Part shown: one piece after another, positions 52,221-61,142 of the stretch
Position numbering within the stretch: position 1 is the first letter of the stretch
Layout: each line of letters starts with the position of its first letter
Source of the DNA: an uncultured Acetatifactor sp.
Lineage (GTDB): Bacteria > Bacillota > Clostridia > Lachnospirales > Lachnospiraceae
Direction: 5' to 3'
Assembly (NCBI GenBank): GCA_910578815.1
Contig: CAJTSE010000006.1
Coordinates: 150,172 to 214,171 of the forward strand
Length of the DNA stretch: 64,000 bases
The notes under the pieces: generated by a model
Database searches by the model: none
Told to the model about the DNA's origin: nothing
Seen by the model: the letters and a program-made list of their open reading frames with translations, nothing else
Made by a program: the position numbers and the translations under genes

Positions 52221-52994
52221 ATGAATCATGCGGTTTTACAGACAAAGGGACTTTGCAAGACATATATCGTGAACAAGCATCAGAACAATGTGTTGAAAAA
52301 CGTCGATCTGACGATCAGCGAAGGGGAAATGGTAGCGGTCATGGGACCCTCAGGCTCAGGCAAAAGCACGCTGCTCTACTGCGTTTCGGGAATGGACAGA
52401 GTGACCGCGGGCAAGGTGTTCTTTAACGGCAAAGAGACGGCAAAGCTGGGCGATAAGGAGCTTGCAAGGCTCAGACTGGACGAAATGGGCTTCATTTTCC
52501 AGCAGATGTACATGATGAAAAATCTTTCGGTGCTTGACAATATTATTTTTCCTGCGGTAAAGTCGAAAAAGAATGCAGAGAGCCGCAGGCAGACCGAAGA
52601 GCGGGGCCGAGCGCTCATGCGCAGGCTTGGCATCGACAGCGTGGGCGGCAACGACATCAACGAGGTATCGGGCGGGCAGCTTCAGAGGGCCTGTATCTGC
52701 CGGAGTATGATAAACAATCCCAGGATGATCTTTGCCGACGAGCCCACAGGCGCATTAAACCGTGCCAGCTCCGATGAGGTCATGAACGAGCTGCTCTCCT
52801 TAAACCGCGATGGTACTACGATCATGTGCGTGACCCATGATTCAAAGGTTGCCGCTAAGTGCAGCAGGGTGCTTTACCTTGTGGACGGCGGTATCGTTGG
52901 GGAAAAGGAAATGGGACATTTTAACGGCGGTGACAGGGAGCTTCGCGACCGCGAAAGAGAGCTGAACAACTGGCTTATGGAACAGGGCTGGTGA
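52221..52994 (+). CDS. ABC transporter ATP-binding protein (LolD/BceA-like)
   Basis: This 257-residue ATPase has Walker A GPSGSGKST, the FIFQQMYMMKNLSVLDNI Q-loop region, signature EVSGGQLQRACICRSM and Walker B MIFADEPTGALN. The last feature and the length are typical of MacB/LolD/BceA ATPases that serve FtsX permeases. It lies 49 bp after the permease gene and has AAGGAGG upstream of the ATG. Confidence 0.92.
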   Translation: MNHAVLQTKGLCKTYIVNKHQNNVLKNVDLTISEGEMVAVMGPSGSGKSTLLYCVSGMDRVTAGKVFFNGKETAKLGDKELARLRLDEMGFIFQQMYMMKNLSVLDNIIFPAVKSKKNAESRRQTEERGRALMRRLGIDSVGGNDINEVSGGQLQRACICRSMINNPRMIFADEPTGALNRASSDEVMNELLSLNRDGTTIMCVTHDSKVAAKCSRVLYLVDGGIVGEKEMGHFNGGDRELRDRERELNNWLMEQGW

Positions 52995-53013
52995 TATTTG
53001 CAGAGGTGATTTT

Positions 53014-53676
53014 ATGATTGATATTTTGATTGTGGAAGACGATAAGGAGCTGGCCGGCTTGTTGACGGACTTTCTGCGTGACGAGGGCTATACTGTGTCA
53101 AGTGTGGACAGCGGAGAGCGTGCAGGGCAGCTCTTTGAACGATATGGCGCAAGGCTTGTGGTGCTTGACATCAATCTCCCCGATGGAAACGGCTTTGCGG
53201 TCTGCTCCAAACTGCGGGAAAGTGCGGATACGCCCATATTGATTGTCAGTTCAAGGACAGGCAAGGAGGACAAGCTGAACGGCTTTGACCTGGGGGCGGA
53301 CGATTATATTGAAAAGCCCTATGACATTGATCTTCTGATCGCTAAGATCAAGGGGATATTTAAGCGGCGGTATCAGCGCAATCTATTGTCGGCGGACGGT
53401 GTGACCCTCAATCTTGCAGATAAAACAGTGGTCATCGACGGAAAGCCCCTGGAACTGCCGGCCAAGGAATTTGACCTGTTGGCGCTTCTGCTTGAGAATC
53501 AGGGTAAAGCTTTGAAAAAAGAGTACCTGTTTCGTACTGTCTGGGGCAGCGACAGTGATTCGGAGCTGCAGACGCTCCATGTGCATATCAATCGACTTCG
53601 TCAGAAGCTGGGTGATGATCCTAAGAATGCAAAGCGTTTGCTGACCGTCTGGGGTGTGGGGTATAAGTTTGTATGA
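53014..53676 (+). CDS. Response regulator of the FtsX-ABC module
   Basis: This 220-residue OmpR/PhoB-family regulator has phospho-acceptor Asp52 in VVLDINLPDGNG, the lysine in IEKPYD, and a winged-helix C terminus ending LTVWGVGYKFV. It follows the transporter ATPase by 19 bp and overlaps the kinase gene by 4 bp. As in Bce-type detoxification modules, it probably activates the transporter genes; no operator was identified with confidence. Confidence 0.92.
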   Translation: MIDILIVEDDKELAGLLTDFLRDEGYTVSSVDSGERAGQLFERYGARLVVLDINLPDGNGFAVCSKLRESADTPILIVSSRTGKEDKLNGFDLGADDYIEKPYDIDLLIAKIKGIFKRRYQRNLLSADGVTLNLADKTVVIDGKPLELPAKEFDLLALLLENQGKALKKEYLFRTVWGSDSDSELQTLHVHINRLRQKLGDDPKNAKRLLTVWGVGYKFV

Positions 53677-54890
53677 AAGCTTTCAGAAGACTGTGTATGG
53701 CAGTGATAACGGTATTTCTTTTGCTGACGGCGGTTTGCAATCTGTTTCTTGTGGGAGTAAAAAACAGCAATGAGGGTATTTATCGCGTGGAGGCCAAACG
53801 GCTGGCAAATGAGATAGCGGAGACAGGAAGCTTTGAGCTTGAAAAATATCCCCATATTACAGGGGTGTTCCAGGCGGAAGGCGATGACCTGTACAGCTCC
53901 GATGCACATTATCTGATTATCAAAGCAGGCGGCGCGCTGTATCGTGTGGAGTATACTATCGGAAACGGACAGCGCGGCATTGCGGCCGTAAACGGTGCAT
54001 TTGGCGCGCTGTTCCTGCTGATGCTGTGGCTTTTGTATTATATTCGGAAGCATATCCTTGTGCCCTTCAACAGGCTGAACGATGTCTCTCAGGAGCTGGC
54101 AAGGGGCAATCTTGCGGTTCCGATTCCGGAGGAAAAAAGCCGCTTCTTTGGAAAATTTACATGGAGTGTGAATCTCCTGCGTGAGAGTATCGAGGACAGC
54201 CGCAAAAAAGAAATCGCCATGCAGCGGGACAAAAAACTCCTGCTGCTCTCTCTTTCCCATGACATCAAAACGCCCTTGTCAGCAATAAAGCTTGGTGCAA
54301 AGGTACTTGCCAGGGGATTATACAAGGACGAGGAAAAACGACGTGCTGCTGCGGAAAGCATCAACTCCCGTGCGGATGAGATAGAGCGTTTTGTCAGTGA
54401 GATCACAAAGGCGGCAAGCGAGGACTTTATGAGCTTTGAGGTCACACCGGGGGAGGCATTTCTAAGTGCTGTCATCACAAGAATAGAGGCGAGATATGCA
54501 CCCTGCTTTGCCATGCGGGGAACGGAGCTTGTAATTCAAAAAACGGAGGACTGTATTCTTTCCTGCGACCCTGATCGCCTTGCGGAGTGCCTGCAGAATC
54601 TGCTTGAAAATGCGATCAAATACGGTGACGGCAGGCGAATCGAGATCAGCTTTGATAAGATGGACGGCTGTAAGCTTATCACGGTAGCAAATACAGGCTG
54701 CACGCTTGAAGGTAAAGAGCTGCCGCAGATATTTGAGAGCTTTCATCGCGGAAATAATGCGAACGGGGTGCAGGGCAACGGGCTTGGTCTTTTCATATGC
54801 CGCAGACTGATGGGGCTTATGAACGGAGCGGTATATGCGGATATTCGGGAGGGATGTTTTTTTATAACGCTTGTTGTTAAAATGGCGTAA
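53673..54890 (+). CDS. Sensor histidine kinase of the FtsX-ABC module
   Basis: This 405-residue kinase has helices near residues 8-28 and 104-124 with an external loop of about 75 residues, a HAMP-like linker, the phosphorylated His196 in SLSHDIKTPLS, and a HATPase domain (NLLENAIKYG, GNGLGLFI). The external loop is longer than in the intramembrane-sensing BceS kinases, so direct ligand sensing is possible. Its ATG overlaps the response-regulator stop. Confidence 0.9.
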   Translation: MKAFRRLCMAVITVFLLLTAVCNLFLVGVKNSNEGIYRVEAKRLANEIAETGSFELEKYPHITGVFQAEGDDLYSSDAHYLIIKAGGALYRVEYTIGNGQRGIAAVNGAFGALFLLMLWLLYYIRKHILVPFNRLNDVSQELARGNLAVPIPEEKSRFFGKFTWSVNLLRESIEDSRKKEIAMQRDKKLLLLSLSHDIKTPLSAIKLGAKVLARGLYKDEEKRRAAAESINSRADEIERFVSEITKAASEDFMSFEVTPGEAFLSAVITRIEARYAPCFAMRGTELVIQKTEDCILSCDPDRLAECLQNLLENAIKYGDGRRIEISFDKMDGCKLITVANTGCTLEGKELPQIFESFHRGNNANGVQGNGLGLFICRRLMGLMNGAVYADIREGCFFITLVVKMA

Positions 54891-54901
54891 AGGACAACTG
54901 C

Positions 54902-55194
54902 TTGAAGAAGGTAGGCTATTTTACAGATGATCGTTTTGATGTTGGTATCGAGACCGTAAAGGATGGAAATAACAGATTTCGAATTTATGATATAGAGAAA
55001 ACGGTGGTTGATATTGTTTTTTACCGGGAAAAAATTGGAATTGAAGAAACGAAAGAAGTTCTTATAACCTATTTGCAGCGGAGTGACCGTAATCTGAACA
55101 GGCTAATCAGATATGCGGAGATGCTCAAATGTGGGGATGTAATGAAAAAGTATCTGGAGGTGCTGGTATGACAAACACAAAGGTTTACACTTAG
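54902..55194 (+). pseudogene. Remnant of an AbiE-type toxin-antitoxin pair
   Basis: The 89-codon frame at 54902-55171 matches the C-terminal part of AbiEi antitoxins (YDIEKTVVDIVFYREKIG, and the terminal RLIRYAEMLKCGD...KKYLEVLV), with the N-terminal winged helix missing. An ATG overlapping its stop (ATGA at 55168) starts what would be the AbiEii nucleotidyltransferase toxin, but this ends after eight codons at TAG (55192-55194). The arrangement is that of an abortive-infection type IV system deleted on both sides. Confidence 0.7.
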
Positions 55195-55253
55195 GGTGGT
55201 ATTTTCTTGTATGCACTATTTGCTGATTTGATTAAAAAGTCCTTTACAAAACG

Positions 55254-56047
55254 TCACTGGATACCCCATTTTAGTAATCCTAATATCGTTAAATGTACAG
55301 GATAGAACAAATAGAAAAACCATTTATGTATTTTCGCTTTACTGCCACATTGTTCGCTATAGAGGAAAATAAGCATGAGCGGAACAAACAGTACACCCAT
55401 CTGATACCATGAAGAATGGAAACCAGTATACATGATCATTAGGGCATTAGGAATAAAGAAAGTTAATGTAAAAGCTGTCCATTTGGCTTTCGGCCTGTTA
55501 CGGTATATATGAACAAACAGACTGCCAAGTACGTTCATAAATGCCCAGTCTCCTATACAAGAAAGCAGGCATAACAGGATAATAGATACGATTTTTATTG
55601 CTTTTTTCATCTTAGGACTTTCCCATATTCTGATAGCACTAAGGCCAAGGAAAAGCGTAAAGATAACGCTCTGCAAAGAATTTAGTAAAATAAGCCCGTT
55701 TTCAAAATGAAGAAGTAGAGAGCCAAATTCAAAATATACAAATGCCGGCCAGGAAATAAATGCGAAAAGAGCCAGTCTTTTTTGATATTTACTGACATTT
55801 TTGGTATAGGAATAGCCTTCTCCGACAAAATAAGCCATTGTTGGCCCGGTAAGCCGTCCGATAAGGTGCATACATGCACAAAGAGATGGATTGATGGCAT
55901 AAAAAAGCCTGCAGTATGGTCTATCAACATGGCAATAATGACGATATATTTTATCTGATTTCTGTTCAGGTATCCTCGGTTTGCAAGTACATCTGCCATC
56001 TTCTGCTGATCTCTCTTAATAACATTGATGTCCTGTTTTGGCAACAC
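55254..56047 (-). pseudogene. TraX-family membrane protein gene with a frameshift
   Basis: The upstream frame encodes NRNQIKYIVIIAMLIDHTAG, the conserved start of TraX-family proteins, and the downstream frame encodes the rest (MHLIGRLTGPTMAYFVGEGY, then six or more helices to 55254). The two join in frame if one base is added to the A run at 55901-55906 (plus strand), giving GFFYAINPSLCACMHLIGRL. The restored protein is about 250 residues. The family acts in pilin acetylation in the F plasmid, but chromosomal copies in Firmicutes have unknown roles. Confidence 0.75.
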
Positions 56048-56175
56048 CCGTATATTCTATCATAGTGACAGTTAATAAACAAATATTATTTTTGTCAAAT
56101 AAAATATAAGGTACATAGGGAATGGCGCAGGCGAATGCCAAAGGATTACATCCATACGAAAAGTAATATTAATGT

Positions 56176-56204
56176 TTGCTCAAATCTGCCCAAGATGGTA
56201 GAAT
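56176..56204 (+). promoter_or_regulatory. Promoter of the fucosidase operon
   Basis: TTGCTC (56176-56181) and TAGAAT (56199-56204) are 17 bp apart. The 80-bp leader that follows contains two direct TAGGCCG repeats and GGCC palindromes that might be a regulator site. Confidence 0.55.
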
Positions 56205-56289
56205 AACTTCATAGGCCGATGTGCTGGTCTTAGGCCGGCATGATGGCCTTGGGACGGTGAAAGTGTAAATCAGGGAGGGGTAACGGAAA

Positions 56290-57765
56290 ATGTACGACAA
56301 ACAGGCATGGCTTCAGAAAATTGAGGAAGTGATTGCAAAAGGGCCCTACAGAGCGGACTGGAATTCCCTGTCCGCATACAGGGTGCCGGAATGGTATAAA
56401 AACGCGAAGTTTGGTATTTTTATTCACTGGGGAATATATAGTGTTCCGGCGTTTGGGAACGAATGGTATTCCCGGAACATGTATATCCAGGGCAGCCCGG
56501 AGTTTGAGCATCACAGAAAGACCTATGGGGAACAGAAGGATTTCGGATATAAGGACTTTATCCCCATGTTTCGGGCGGAAAAGTTTGATCCTAAGGAGTG
56601 GGCGGAGCTTTTTAAAAAGGCAGGTGCGCAGTATGTGGTGCCGGTGGCGGAGCATCATGACGGATTTCAGATGTATGACAGTGAGATCTCTAAGTGGAAT
56701 GCTGCCAACATGGGACCGAAGCGGAACGTATTGGGAGAGCTGTCCGCAGAGTTTAACCGGCAGGGTATGGTGAACGGCGCGTCCACCCACCGGATCGAGC
56801 ATTGGTTTTTTATGGGTCACGGGAAGGAATTTGAGAGTGACATCACGGACGCGGAGCAGGAGGGAGATTTCTACTGGCCGGCCATGCCGGAGCGGGACCA
56901 TTATGATCTGTTTAGCGAGCCTGCGCCGACGGTAGATTTTCTGGAGGACTGGATGATCCGTACCTGCGAGCTGATTGACAGATACCGGATCAAGGTCCTG
57001 TATTTCGACTGGTGGATCCAGCATCAGAGCGCAAAGCCCTATCTGCAGAAAATTGCGGCCTATTATTACAACAGGGCTGCGGAGTGGGGAGAAGAGGTGG
57101 TCATCTGCTATAAGCATGACGCATTCATGTTCGGTACTGCTTTGGTAGACATTGAGCGGGGCCAGTTTGCGCAGATACAGCCCTTTTACTGGCAGACGGA
57201 TACCGCCATTGCGAAGAATTCCTGGTGCTACACGGAAAATAATGACTTTAAAAAGGCAAAGGATATTTTGTGCGACCTGGTGGATATTGTCAGCAAGAAC
57301 GGTAACCTGCTTTTGAACGTGGGGCCTAAGGCGGACGGGACCATTTCGGATGAGGACAGAGCGGTGCTGCTGGAAATCGGTGACTGGATGGAGAAAAACG
57401 GAGAGGCTGTTTATGGCACCAGACCCTGGCGGATCGCGGCGGAGGGGCCCACGGAGGTGGCGGAGGGCCAGTTTACGGACGGTAAGGATAAGGTGTTTAC
57501 GGCCGAGGACTTCCGGTTTACGGTCAAGGGGGACAGCTTGTATGCCATTTGTCTTCATTATCCGGAAGACGGAAAGGTAACGATTAAGGCGCTGGGCGAG
57601 CAGGACGCTTCCCATTTACCTAAGTTTCACGGTATTATCAAAAGTGTGGAGGTGTTGGGCTTTGAGGAACAGCCTGACTGGAAGCGGGACGGAGAAGGGC
57701 TGCATATTGAAACAAAGGCGGTAAGCAGCGACAAGCCGGTGGTGTTTAAGATCACGCTGATGTGA
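56290..57765 (+). CDS. Alpha-L-fucosidase (GH29)
   Basis: This 491-residue enzyme releases L-fucose from glycans such as mucin, Lewis antigens or human milk oligosaccharides. The barrel shows AKFGIFIHWGIYSVPAFGNEW, AEHHDGF and the nucleophile region VLYFDWWI with Asp240, followed by a C-terminal beta domain from about residue 385. There is no signal peptide, so it works on imported oligosaccharides. Its GGAGGGG site is strong. A terminator follows directly. Confidence 0.93.
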   Translation: MYDKQAWLQKIEEVIAKGPYRADWNSLSAYRVPEWYKNAKFGIFIHWGIYSVPAFGNEWYSRNMYIQGSPEFEHHRKTYGEQKDFGYKDFIPMFRAEKFDPKEWAELFKKAGAQYVVPVAEHHDGFQMYDSEISKWNAANMGPKRNVLGELSAEFNRQGMVNGASTHRIEHWFFMGHGKEFESDITDAEQEGDFYWPAMPERDHYDLFSEPAPTVDFLEDWMIRTCELIDRYRIKVLYFDWWIQHQSAKPYLQKIAAYYYNRAAEWGEEVVICYKHDAFMFGTALVDIERGQFAQIQPFYWQTDTAIAKNSWCYTENNDFKKAKDILCDLVDIVSKNGNLLLNVGPKADGTISDEDRAVLLEIGDWMEKNGEAVYGTRPWRIAAEGPTEVAEGQFTDGKDKVFTAEDFRFTVKGDSLYAICLHYPEDGKVTIKALGEQDASHLPKFHGIIKSVEVLGFEEQPDWKRDGEGLHIETKAVSSDKPVVFKITLM

Positions 57766-57789
57766 ATGCCTGAAACGAGGCATTTTTTG
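57766..57789 (+). terminator. Terminator of the fucosidase gene
   Basis: AATGCCT-GAAACG-AGGCATT forms a 7-bp hairpin followed by a T run, starting at the fucosidase stop codon. Confidence 0.75.
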
Positions 57790-57879
57790 CGGGCCGGATT
57801 GCCGGTATGGGGAGGATAAGCCGCGGCAAGGTGGCTTTGCATATCACCGGAGCCTTGCAAAGCGGAATTGGGGGGCAAG

Positions 57880-59043
57880 ATGCGTTTTTTAGCAACGGAA
57901 GAAAATGTAAGAATTACAGGAAGGACCTTGTTTGTGGGAAATACCCGGTATCTGGGCTTTTCCGGCAGCGCGGTTTCCTTTACCTTTGAGGGAAAGAAGG
58001 CTCAGGCTTCTATTTGGAGCAATGCCAATGAGTGGGGCGAGGGCAGCGACGTACTGCGGGGAAGGCTTGCGGTTTATGTGGACGGAGGGGAAGAGCCGGA
58101 AAGGCGTATCACCCTGGACAGGGAAGAAGCCGTTTATACTCTGTATGAGAGCGAGCAGGAAAAAAAGGTTACATTGACAGTGGTAAAATATTCCGAGGCG
58201 GCCTTCGGAAAGTGCGGTATCCGCTATCTGGAGGTCGACACGGACAGGCTGCTTCCGCCGCCTGCCCATAAGGCGCGAAAGCTGGAGATCATCGGTGATT
58301 CCATTTCCTGCGGCTACGGGGTTGAGGCGGAGAACGAGCAGCAGCCCTTTCATACGGCCACGGAAAACCCCACCAAATCTTATTCCCTGCTGACGGCCGG
58401 GGCGTTAAACGCAGAGGCCAGCCTGATTTCCTGGAGCGGCAACGGCATCATATCAGGATATGTGGAGGAAACGGCGGAAGCGCCCTCGGACGGATGTCTG
58501 ATGCCGAAAATATATGAATATACAGACCTTTCCGGTTCGGAAACCCTTTACGGACCGGATGAGAGCAAATGGGAAAAATGGGATTTCAGCAGGTTTGTAC
58601 CGGACATGATATTGGTCAATCTGGGCACCAACGACTGCAGCTGGTGCAAGGATATTCAGGAAAGAAAGGATCACTTCAAGGATCGGTATGTGGAATTTTT
58701 AAGGGCTGTCCGGGGACATAATCCGCAGGCGCAGATTTTGTGTATGCTGGGGACCATGGACCAAAGAGTGTTGAAGGAGGCTGAAGAGGCGGTCAGGATT
58801 TTTTCGGAGACGGCAAAGGATGAGGGCGTTCATTTCCTTGCTCTGCCGCCGCAGAATCCGGAGGACGGCTATGGGGCAGACTGGCATCCAAGTCCTCTGA
58901 CGCAGAAGAAAACGGCGGAGATCGTGACGGCGGAGATTCGACAGATTATGGGTTGGCAGCGCCGGCATGTTGGGGTAGTGGAAAGCATGGAGGAATCCGG
59001 TCATGAAAATATATTTGATGCGGCATGGGGAAACGGAATATAA
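57880..59043 (+). CDS. SGNH-hydrolase, CE2-like carbohydrate esterase
   Basis: This 387-residue protein has an N-terminal beta-sandwich (about residues 1-125) and a C-terminal SGNH hydrolase domain. The active-site blocks are visible: GDSISCGYG with Ser141, the SGNGI segment, LGTNDCSW and the C-terminal DWHPS. This two-domain build matches CE2 acetyl esterases, which remove acetyl groups from sugars. No signal peptide is present. The ATG at 57880 has GGGGGG 4 bp upstream. Its context suggests deacetylation of host-glycan oligosaccharides alongside the fucosidase. Confidence 0.82.
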   Translation: MRFLATEENVRITGRTLFVGNTRYLGFSGSAVSFTFEGKKAQASIWSNANEWGEGSDVLRGRLAVYVDGGEEPERRITLDREEAVYTLYESEQEKKVTLTVVKYSEAAFGKCGIRYLEVDTDRLLPPPAHKARKLEIIGDSISCGYGVEAENEQQPFHTATENPTKSYSLLTAGALNAEASLISWSGNGIISGYVEETAEAPSDGCLMPKIYEYTDLSGSETLYGPDESKWEKWDFSRFVPDMILVNLGTNDCSWCKDIQERKDHFKDRYVEFLRAVRGHNPQAQILCMLGTMDQRVLKEAEEAVRIFSETAKDEGVHFLALPPQNPEDGYGADWHPSPLTQKKTAEIVTAEIRQIMGWQRRHVGVVESMEESGHENIFDAAWGNGI

Positions 59044-59668
59044 CAGGGTCGGCAGGCTACAGGGGCAGAGCGATATTCCCTTAAATGAGTTCGGAATTCA
59101 GCTGGCGGAAAAGACGGCAGAGGGCCTGAAAAGTGTAAGCTTTGACGCGGTTTTCAGCTCCCCCCTACAGCGGGCGCTGGAGACGGCCCGGATTGTAAGC
59201 GGCAGCAGGGATGTGAAAGTGGAGACGGATGAGCGCCTGAAGGAGATTCACTTCGGCGCTGGGGAGGGCGCCCGTTTCGACGAGGCCAAGAAGGACGAAG
59301 CTCACCCGGTTCACAATTTTTTCTGCAATCCGGGATGCTATGTTCCCAAGGGAGATGCGGAATCCTTTGACCAGGTCCGGGAGCGGGGGAAGTCTTTTCT
59401 GGAGGATAAAATTTTTCCGTTGGAGGCTAAGCTTACCGCGGAAGGCACTACCCTCCATGGCAGTGAGAACGGCAATGTGCTGATTGTGGCTCACGGAGCT
59501 TTTAACCGCTGTATCTTAAACAGAATTGCCGGGATTCCGGACAGGGAATTTTGGACGATTAATCTGCCCAACTGTGCAGTGTCCATTCTTTCTCTGGAAG
59601 GTGGGGAGCTGCGGATCGTTGAAGCAAGCAGGGTTTATTACGGTACGCCGGTAAACGGAAGGCCCTAG
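59003..59668 (+). CDS. Histidine phosphatase family protein
   Basis: This 221-residue protein of the phosphoglycerate-mutase/histidine-phosphatase superfamily has the catalytic LMRHGETEYN (His8 phosphorylated), the SSPLQRALETA element, a KEIHFGAGEG region and the second histidine in VAHGAFNR. It does not look like glycolytic mutase; a small-molecule phosphatase such as the CobC/GpmB type is more likely. It overlaps the esterase gene by 41 bp, so the two are co-transcribed. Confidence 0.85.
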   Translation: MKIYLMRHGETEYNRVGRLQGQSDIPLNEFGIQLAEKTAEGLKSVSFDAVFSSPLQRALETARIVSGSRDVKVETDERLKEIHFGAGEGARFDEAKKDEAHPVHNFFCNPGCYVPKGDAESFDQVRERGKSFLEDKIFPLEAKLTAEGTTLHGSENGNVLIVAHGAFNRCILNRIAGIPDREFWTINLPNCAVSILSLEGGELRIVEASRVYYGTPVNGRP

Positions 59669-59805
59669 TGTGAGAAGTACTTCTAACTGTCTACGGCAGT
59701 TTCCACTCACAGCACAAAGCCGGCTTGGCTGTTTCGTGGAGAAGTACTAAGTCTGCTATGCAGACTTTTCTCACACAGGAGAATGCCCCAAACGGGACAT
59801 TCTCC
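59668..59805. repeat. Palindrome-rich intergenic element
   Basis: An outer inverted repeat GTGTGAGAA / TTCTCACAC (59668-59676 and 59768-59776) encloses a direct repeat GAGAAGTACT (59672 and 59740) and a perfect hairpin AGTCTGC-TAT-GCAGACT (59750-59766). A further hairpin, GGAGAATGCCCC / GGGACATTCTCC, follows at 59778-59805. The element codes for nothing and overlaps the phosphatase stop. It resembles a small repeat element or structured RNA. Confidence 0.6.
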
Positions 59806-59869
59806 GTGCGGCGGAATCATGGAGATTAGCGTGAGGGAAAGCTCTAATTAGAAAGGCACGGTTGTTAGG

Positions 59870-60655
59870 ATGACAGATATTTTCGATACACATGCGCATT
59901 ATGATGATGAGGCTTTTGACGAGGACCGGGAGGCTTTGCTGGAGGCTTTGCCGAAAAACGGCATTGAGAAGGTGGTGAATGTGGGCTCCAGTCTGGAAGC
60001 CTGCAGGAAGACTCTGGCGTTGACGGAAAAATATGATTATATTTACGGGGCGATCGGTATTCATCCCAGTGACAGCGGGGAGCTGGACGAGGAAGCCTTT
60101 GTCTGGCTTGAACAGCAATGTCAGTCGGAAAAGTGCGTAGCTGTGGGAGAGATCGGTCTGGATTATTATTGGGACGAGCCTGCAAGGGAGGTTCAGCAGA
60201 AGTGGTTCAGACGGCAGTTAAATCTGGCCGGGAAAGTTAAAAAACCGGTGATTATCCACTCCAGAGAGGCGGCGAAGGACACGGCGGATATTTTAAAGGA
60301 GGAAAGAGCGGAAGAGCTTGGCGGCGTCATCCACTGCTATTCCTATACCAGGGAAATGGCCAGGACCTTTTTGGATATGGGCTTTTACTTTGGAATTGGC
60401 GGGGTGCTGACCTTTAAAAACGCCAGAAAGCTGAAGGAGGCGGTGGAGTACATTCCGCTGGAGCGCATTGTCCTGGAGACGGACTGTCCCTATCTGGCGC
60501 CGGTGCCAAACAGGGGGAAGCGGAACAGCTCTCTGAATCTTGGCTTTGTGGTTTCTGCGCTGGCGGAAATTAAGGGCATGGAGGAAGAGGCGGTGCGGCA
60601 GGCGGTTTGGAAGAATTCCCATGAGCTGTACCGCTTAAAGTCGACAGAAGAATGA
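59870..60655 (+). CDS. TatD-family metal-dependent hydrolase
   Basis: This 261-residue protein has the TatD barrel with metal ligands in FDTHAHYDD, GEIGLDYYW, IIHSREA, IHCYS and LETDCPYLAP. Family members act as 3-prime exonucleases on DNA or as D-aminoacyl-type hydrolases. It has only a weak ribosome binding site and overlaps the next gene by 4 bp. Confidence 0.9.
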   Translation: MTDIFDTHAHYDDEAFDEDREALLEALPKNGIEKVVNVGSSLEACRKTLALTEKYDYIYGAIGIHPSDSGELDEEAFVWLEQQCQSEKCVAVGEIGLDYYWDEPAREVQQKWFRRQLNLAGKVKKPVIIHSREAAKDTADILKEERAEELGGVIHCYSYTREMARTFLDMGFYFGIGGVLTFKNARKLKEAVEYIPLERIVLETDCPYLAPVPNRGKRNSSLNLGFVVSALAEIKGMEEEAVRQAVWKNSHELYRLKSTEE

Positions 60656-61140
60656 GAAATATTGAGATTGAATTTAACAGAATGGACACGGCGATTTCCG
60701 TTATGCGGGAGGTTGCCGCATGGGGGCGTGAACAGGGATACAGGGTATGGCCCGATGCCTGGCTGACGCCGGAAGAACTGATTACGCCTGATGCCCGGCC
60801 GGAGAATTTCTGCATCGGGATCATGGACGGTGAAATTGCCTGCGCCTTTATTCTGCAGTGGGCTGATTCGGCCTATTGGCCTCAGGCACCGGAATATGAA
60901 GCCGCCTATCTGCACAAGTTCTGCGTATGTCGTAAATTCGCAGGGATGGGCATGACGAAGCTTGTCACGGAAGCAATCAGGGCAGAGTGTATGAAGCGGG
61001 GTGCCAGGTATATTCGTCTGGATACCGGCCTGGATGAAAAAAGGGTCAGAAAGATTTATCTGAATGCCGGATATAAGATAGTAGACATCATTGACTATCC
61101 GAACGGAGGCTCGATGGCGCTGTATGAGATGGAGGTATAG
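60652..61140 (+). CDS. GNAT-family acetyltransferase
   Basis: This 162-residue protein has the GNAT fold, with strand-loop LHKFCVCRKFAGMGMTKLVTEAI providing the acetyl-CoA pyrophosphate loop and a C-terminal RKIYLNAGYKI helix-strand. The substrate is unknown. The ATG overlaps the tatD stop (ATGA), implying coupled translation. Confidence 0.85.
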   Translation: MRNIEIEFNRMDTAISVMREVAAWGREQGYRVWPDAWLTPEELITPDARPENFCIGIMDGEIACAFILQWADSAYWPQAPEYEAAYLHKFCVCRKFAGMGMTKLVTEAIRAECMKRGARYIRLDTGLDEKRVRKIYLNAGYKIVDIIDYPNGGSMALYEMEV

Positions 61141-61142
61141 GC

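Noticed and set aside
56230..57615. A long open frame of more than 450 codons antisense to the fucosidase gene
   Set aside because: It mirrors the codon pattern of a clear GH29 gene, has no ribosome binding site and its translation shows no domain features.
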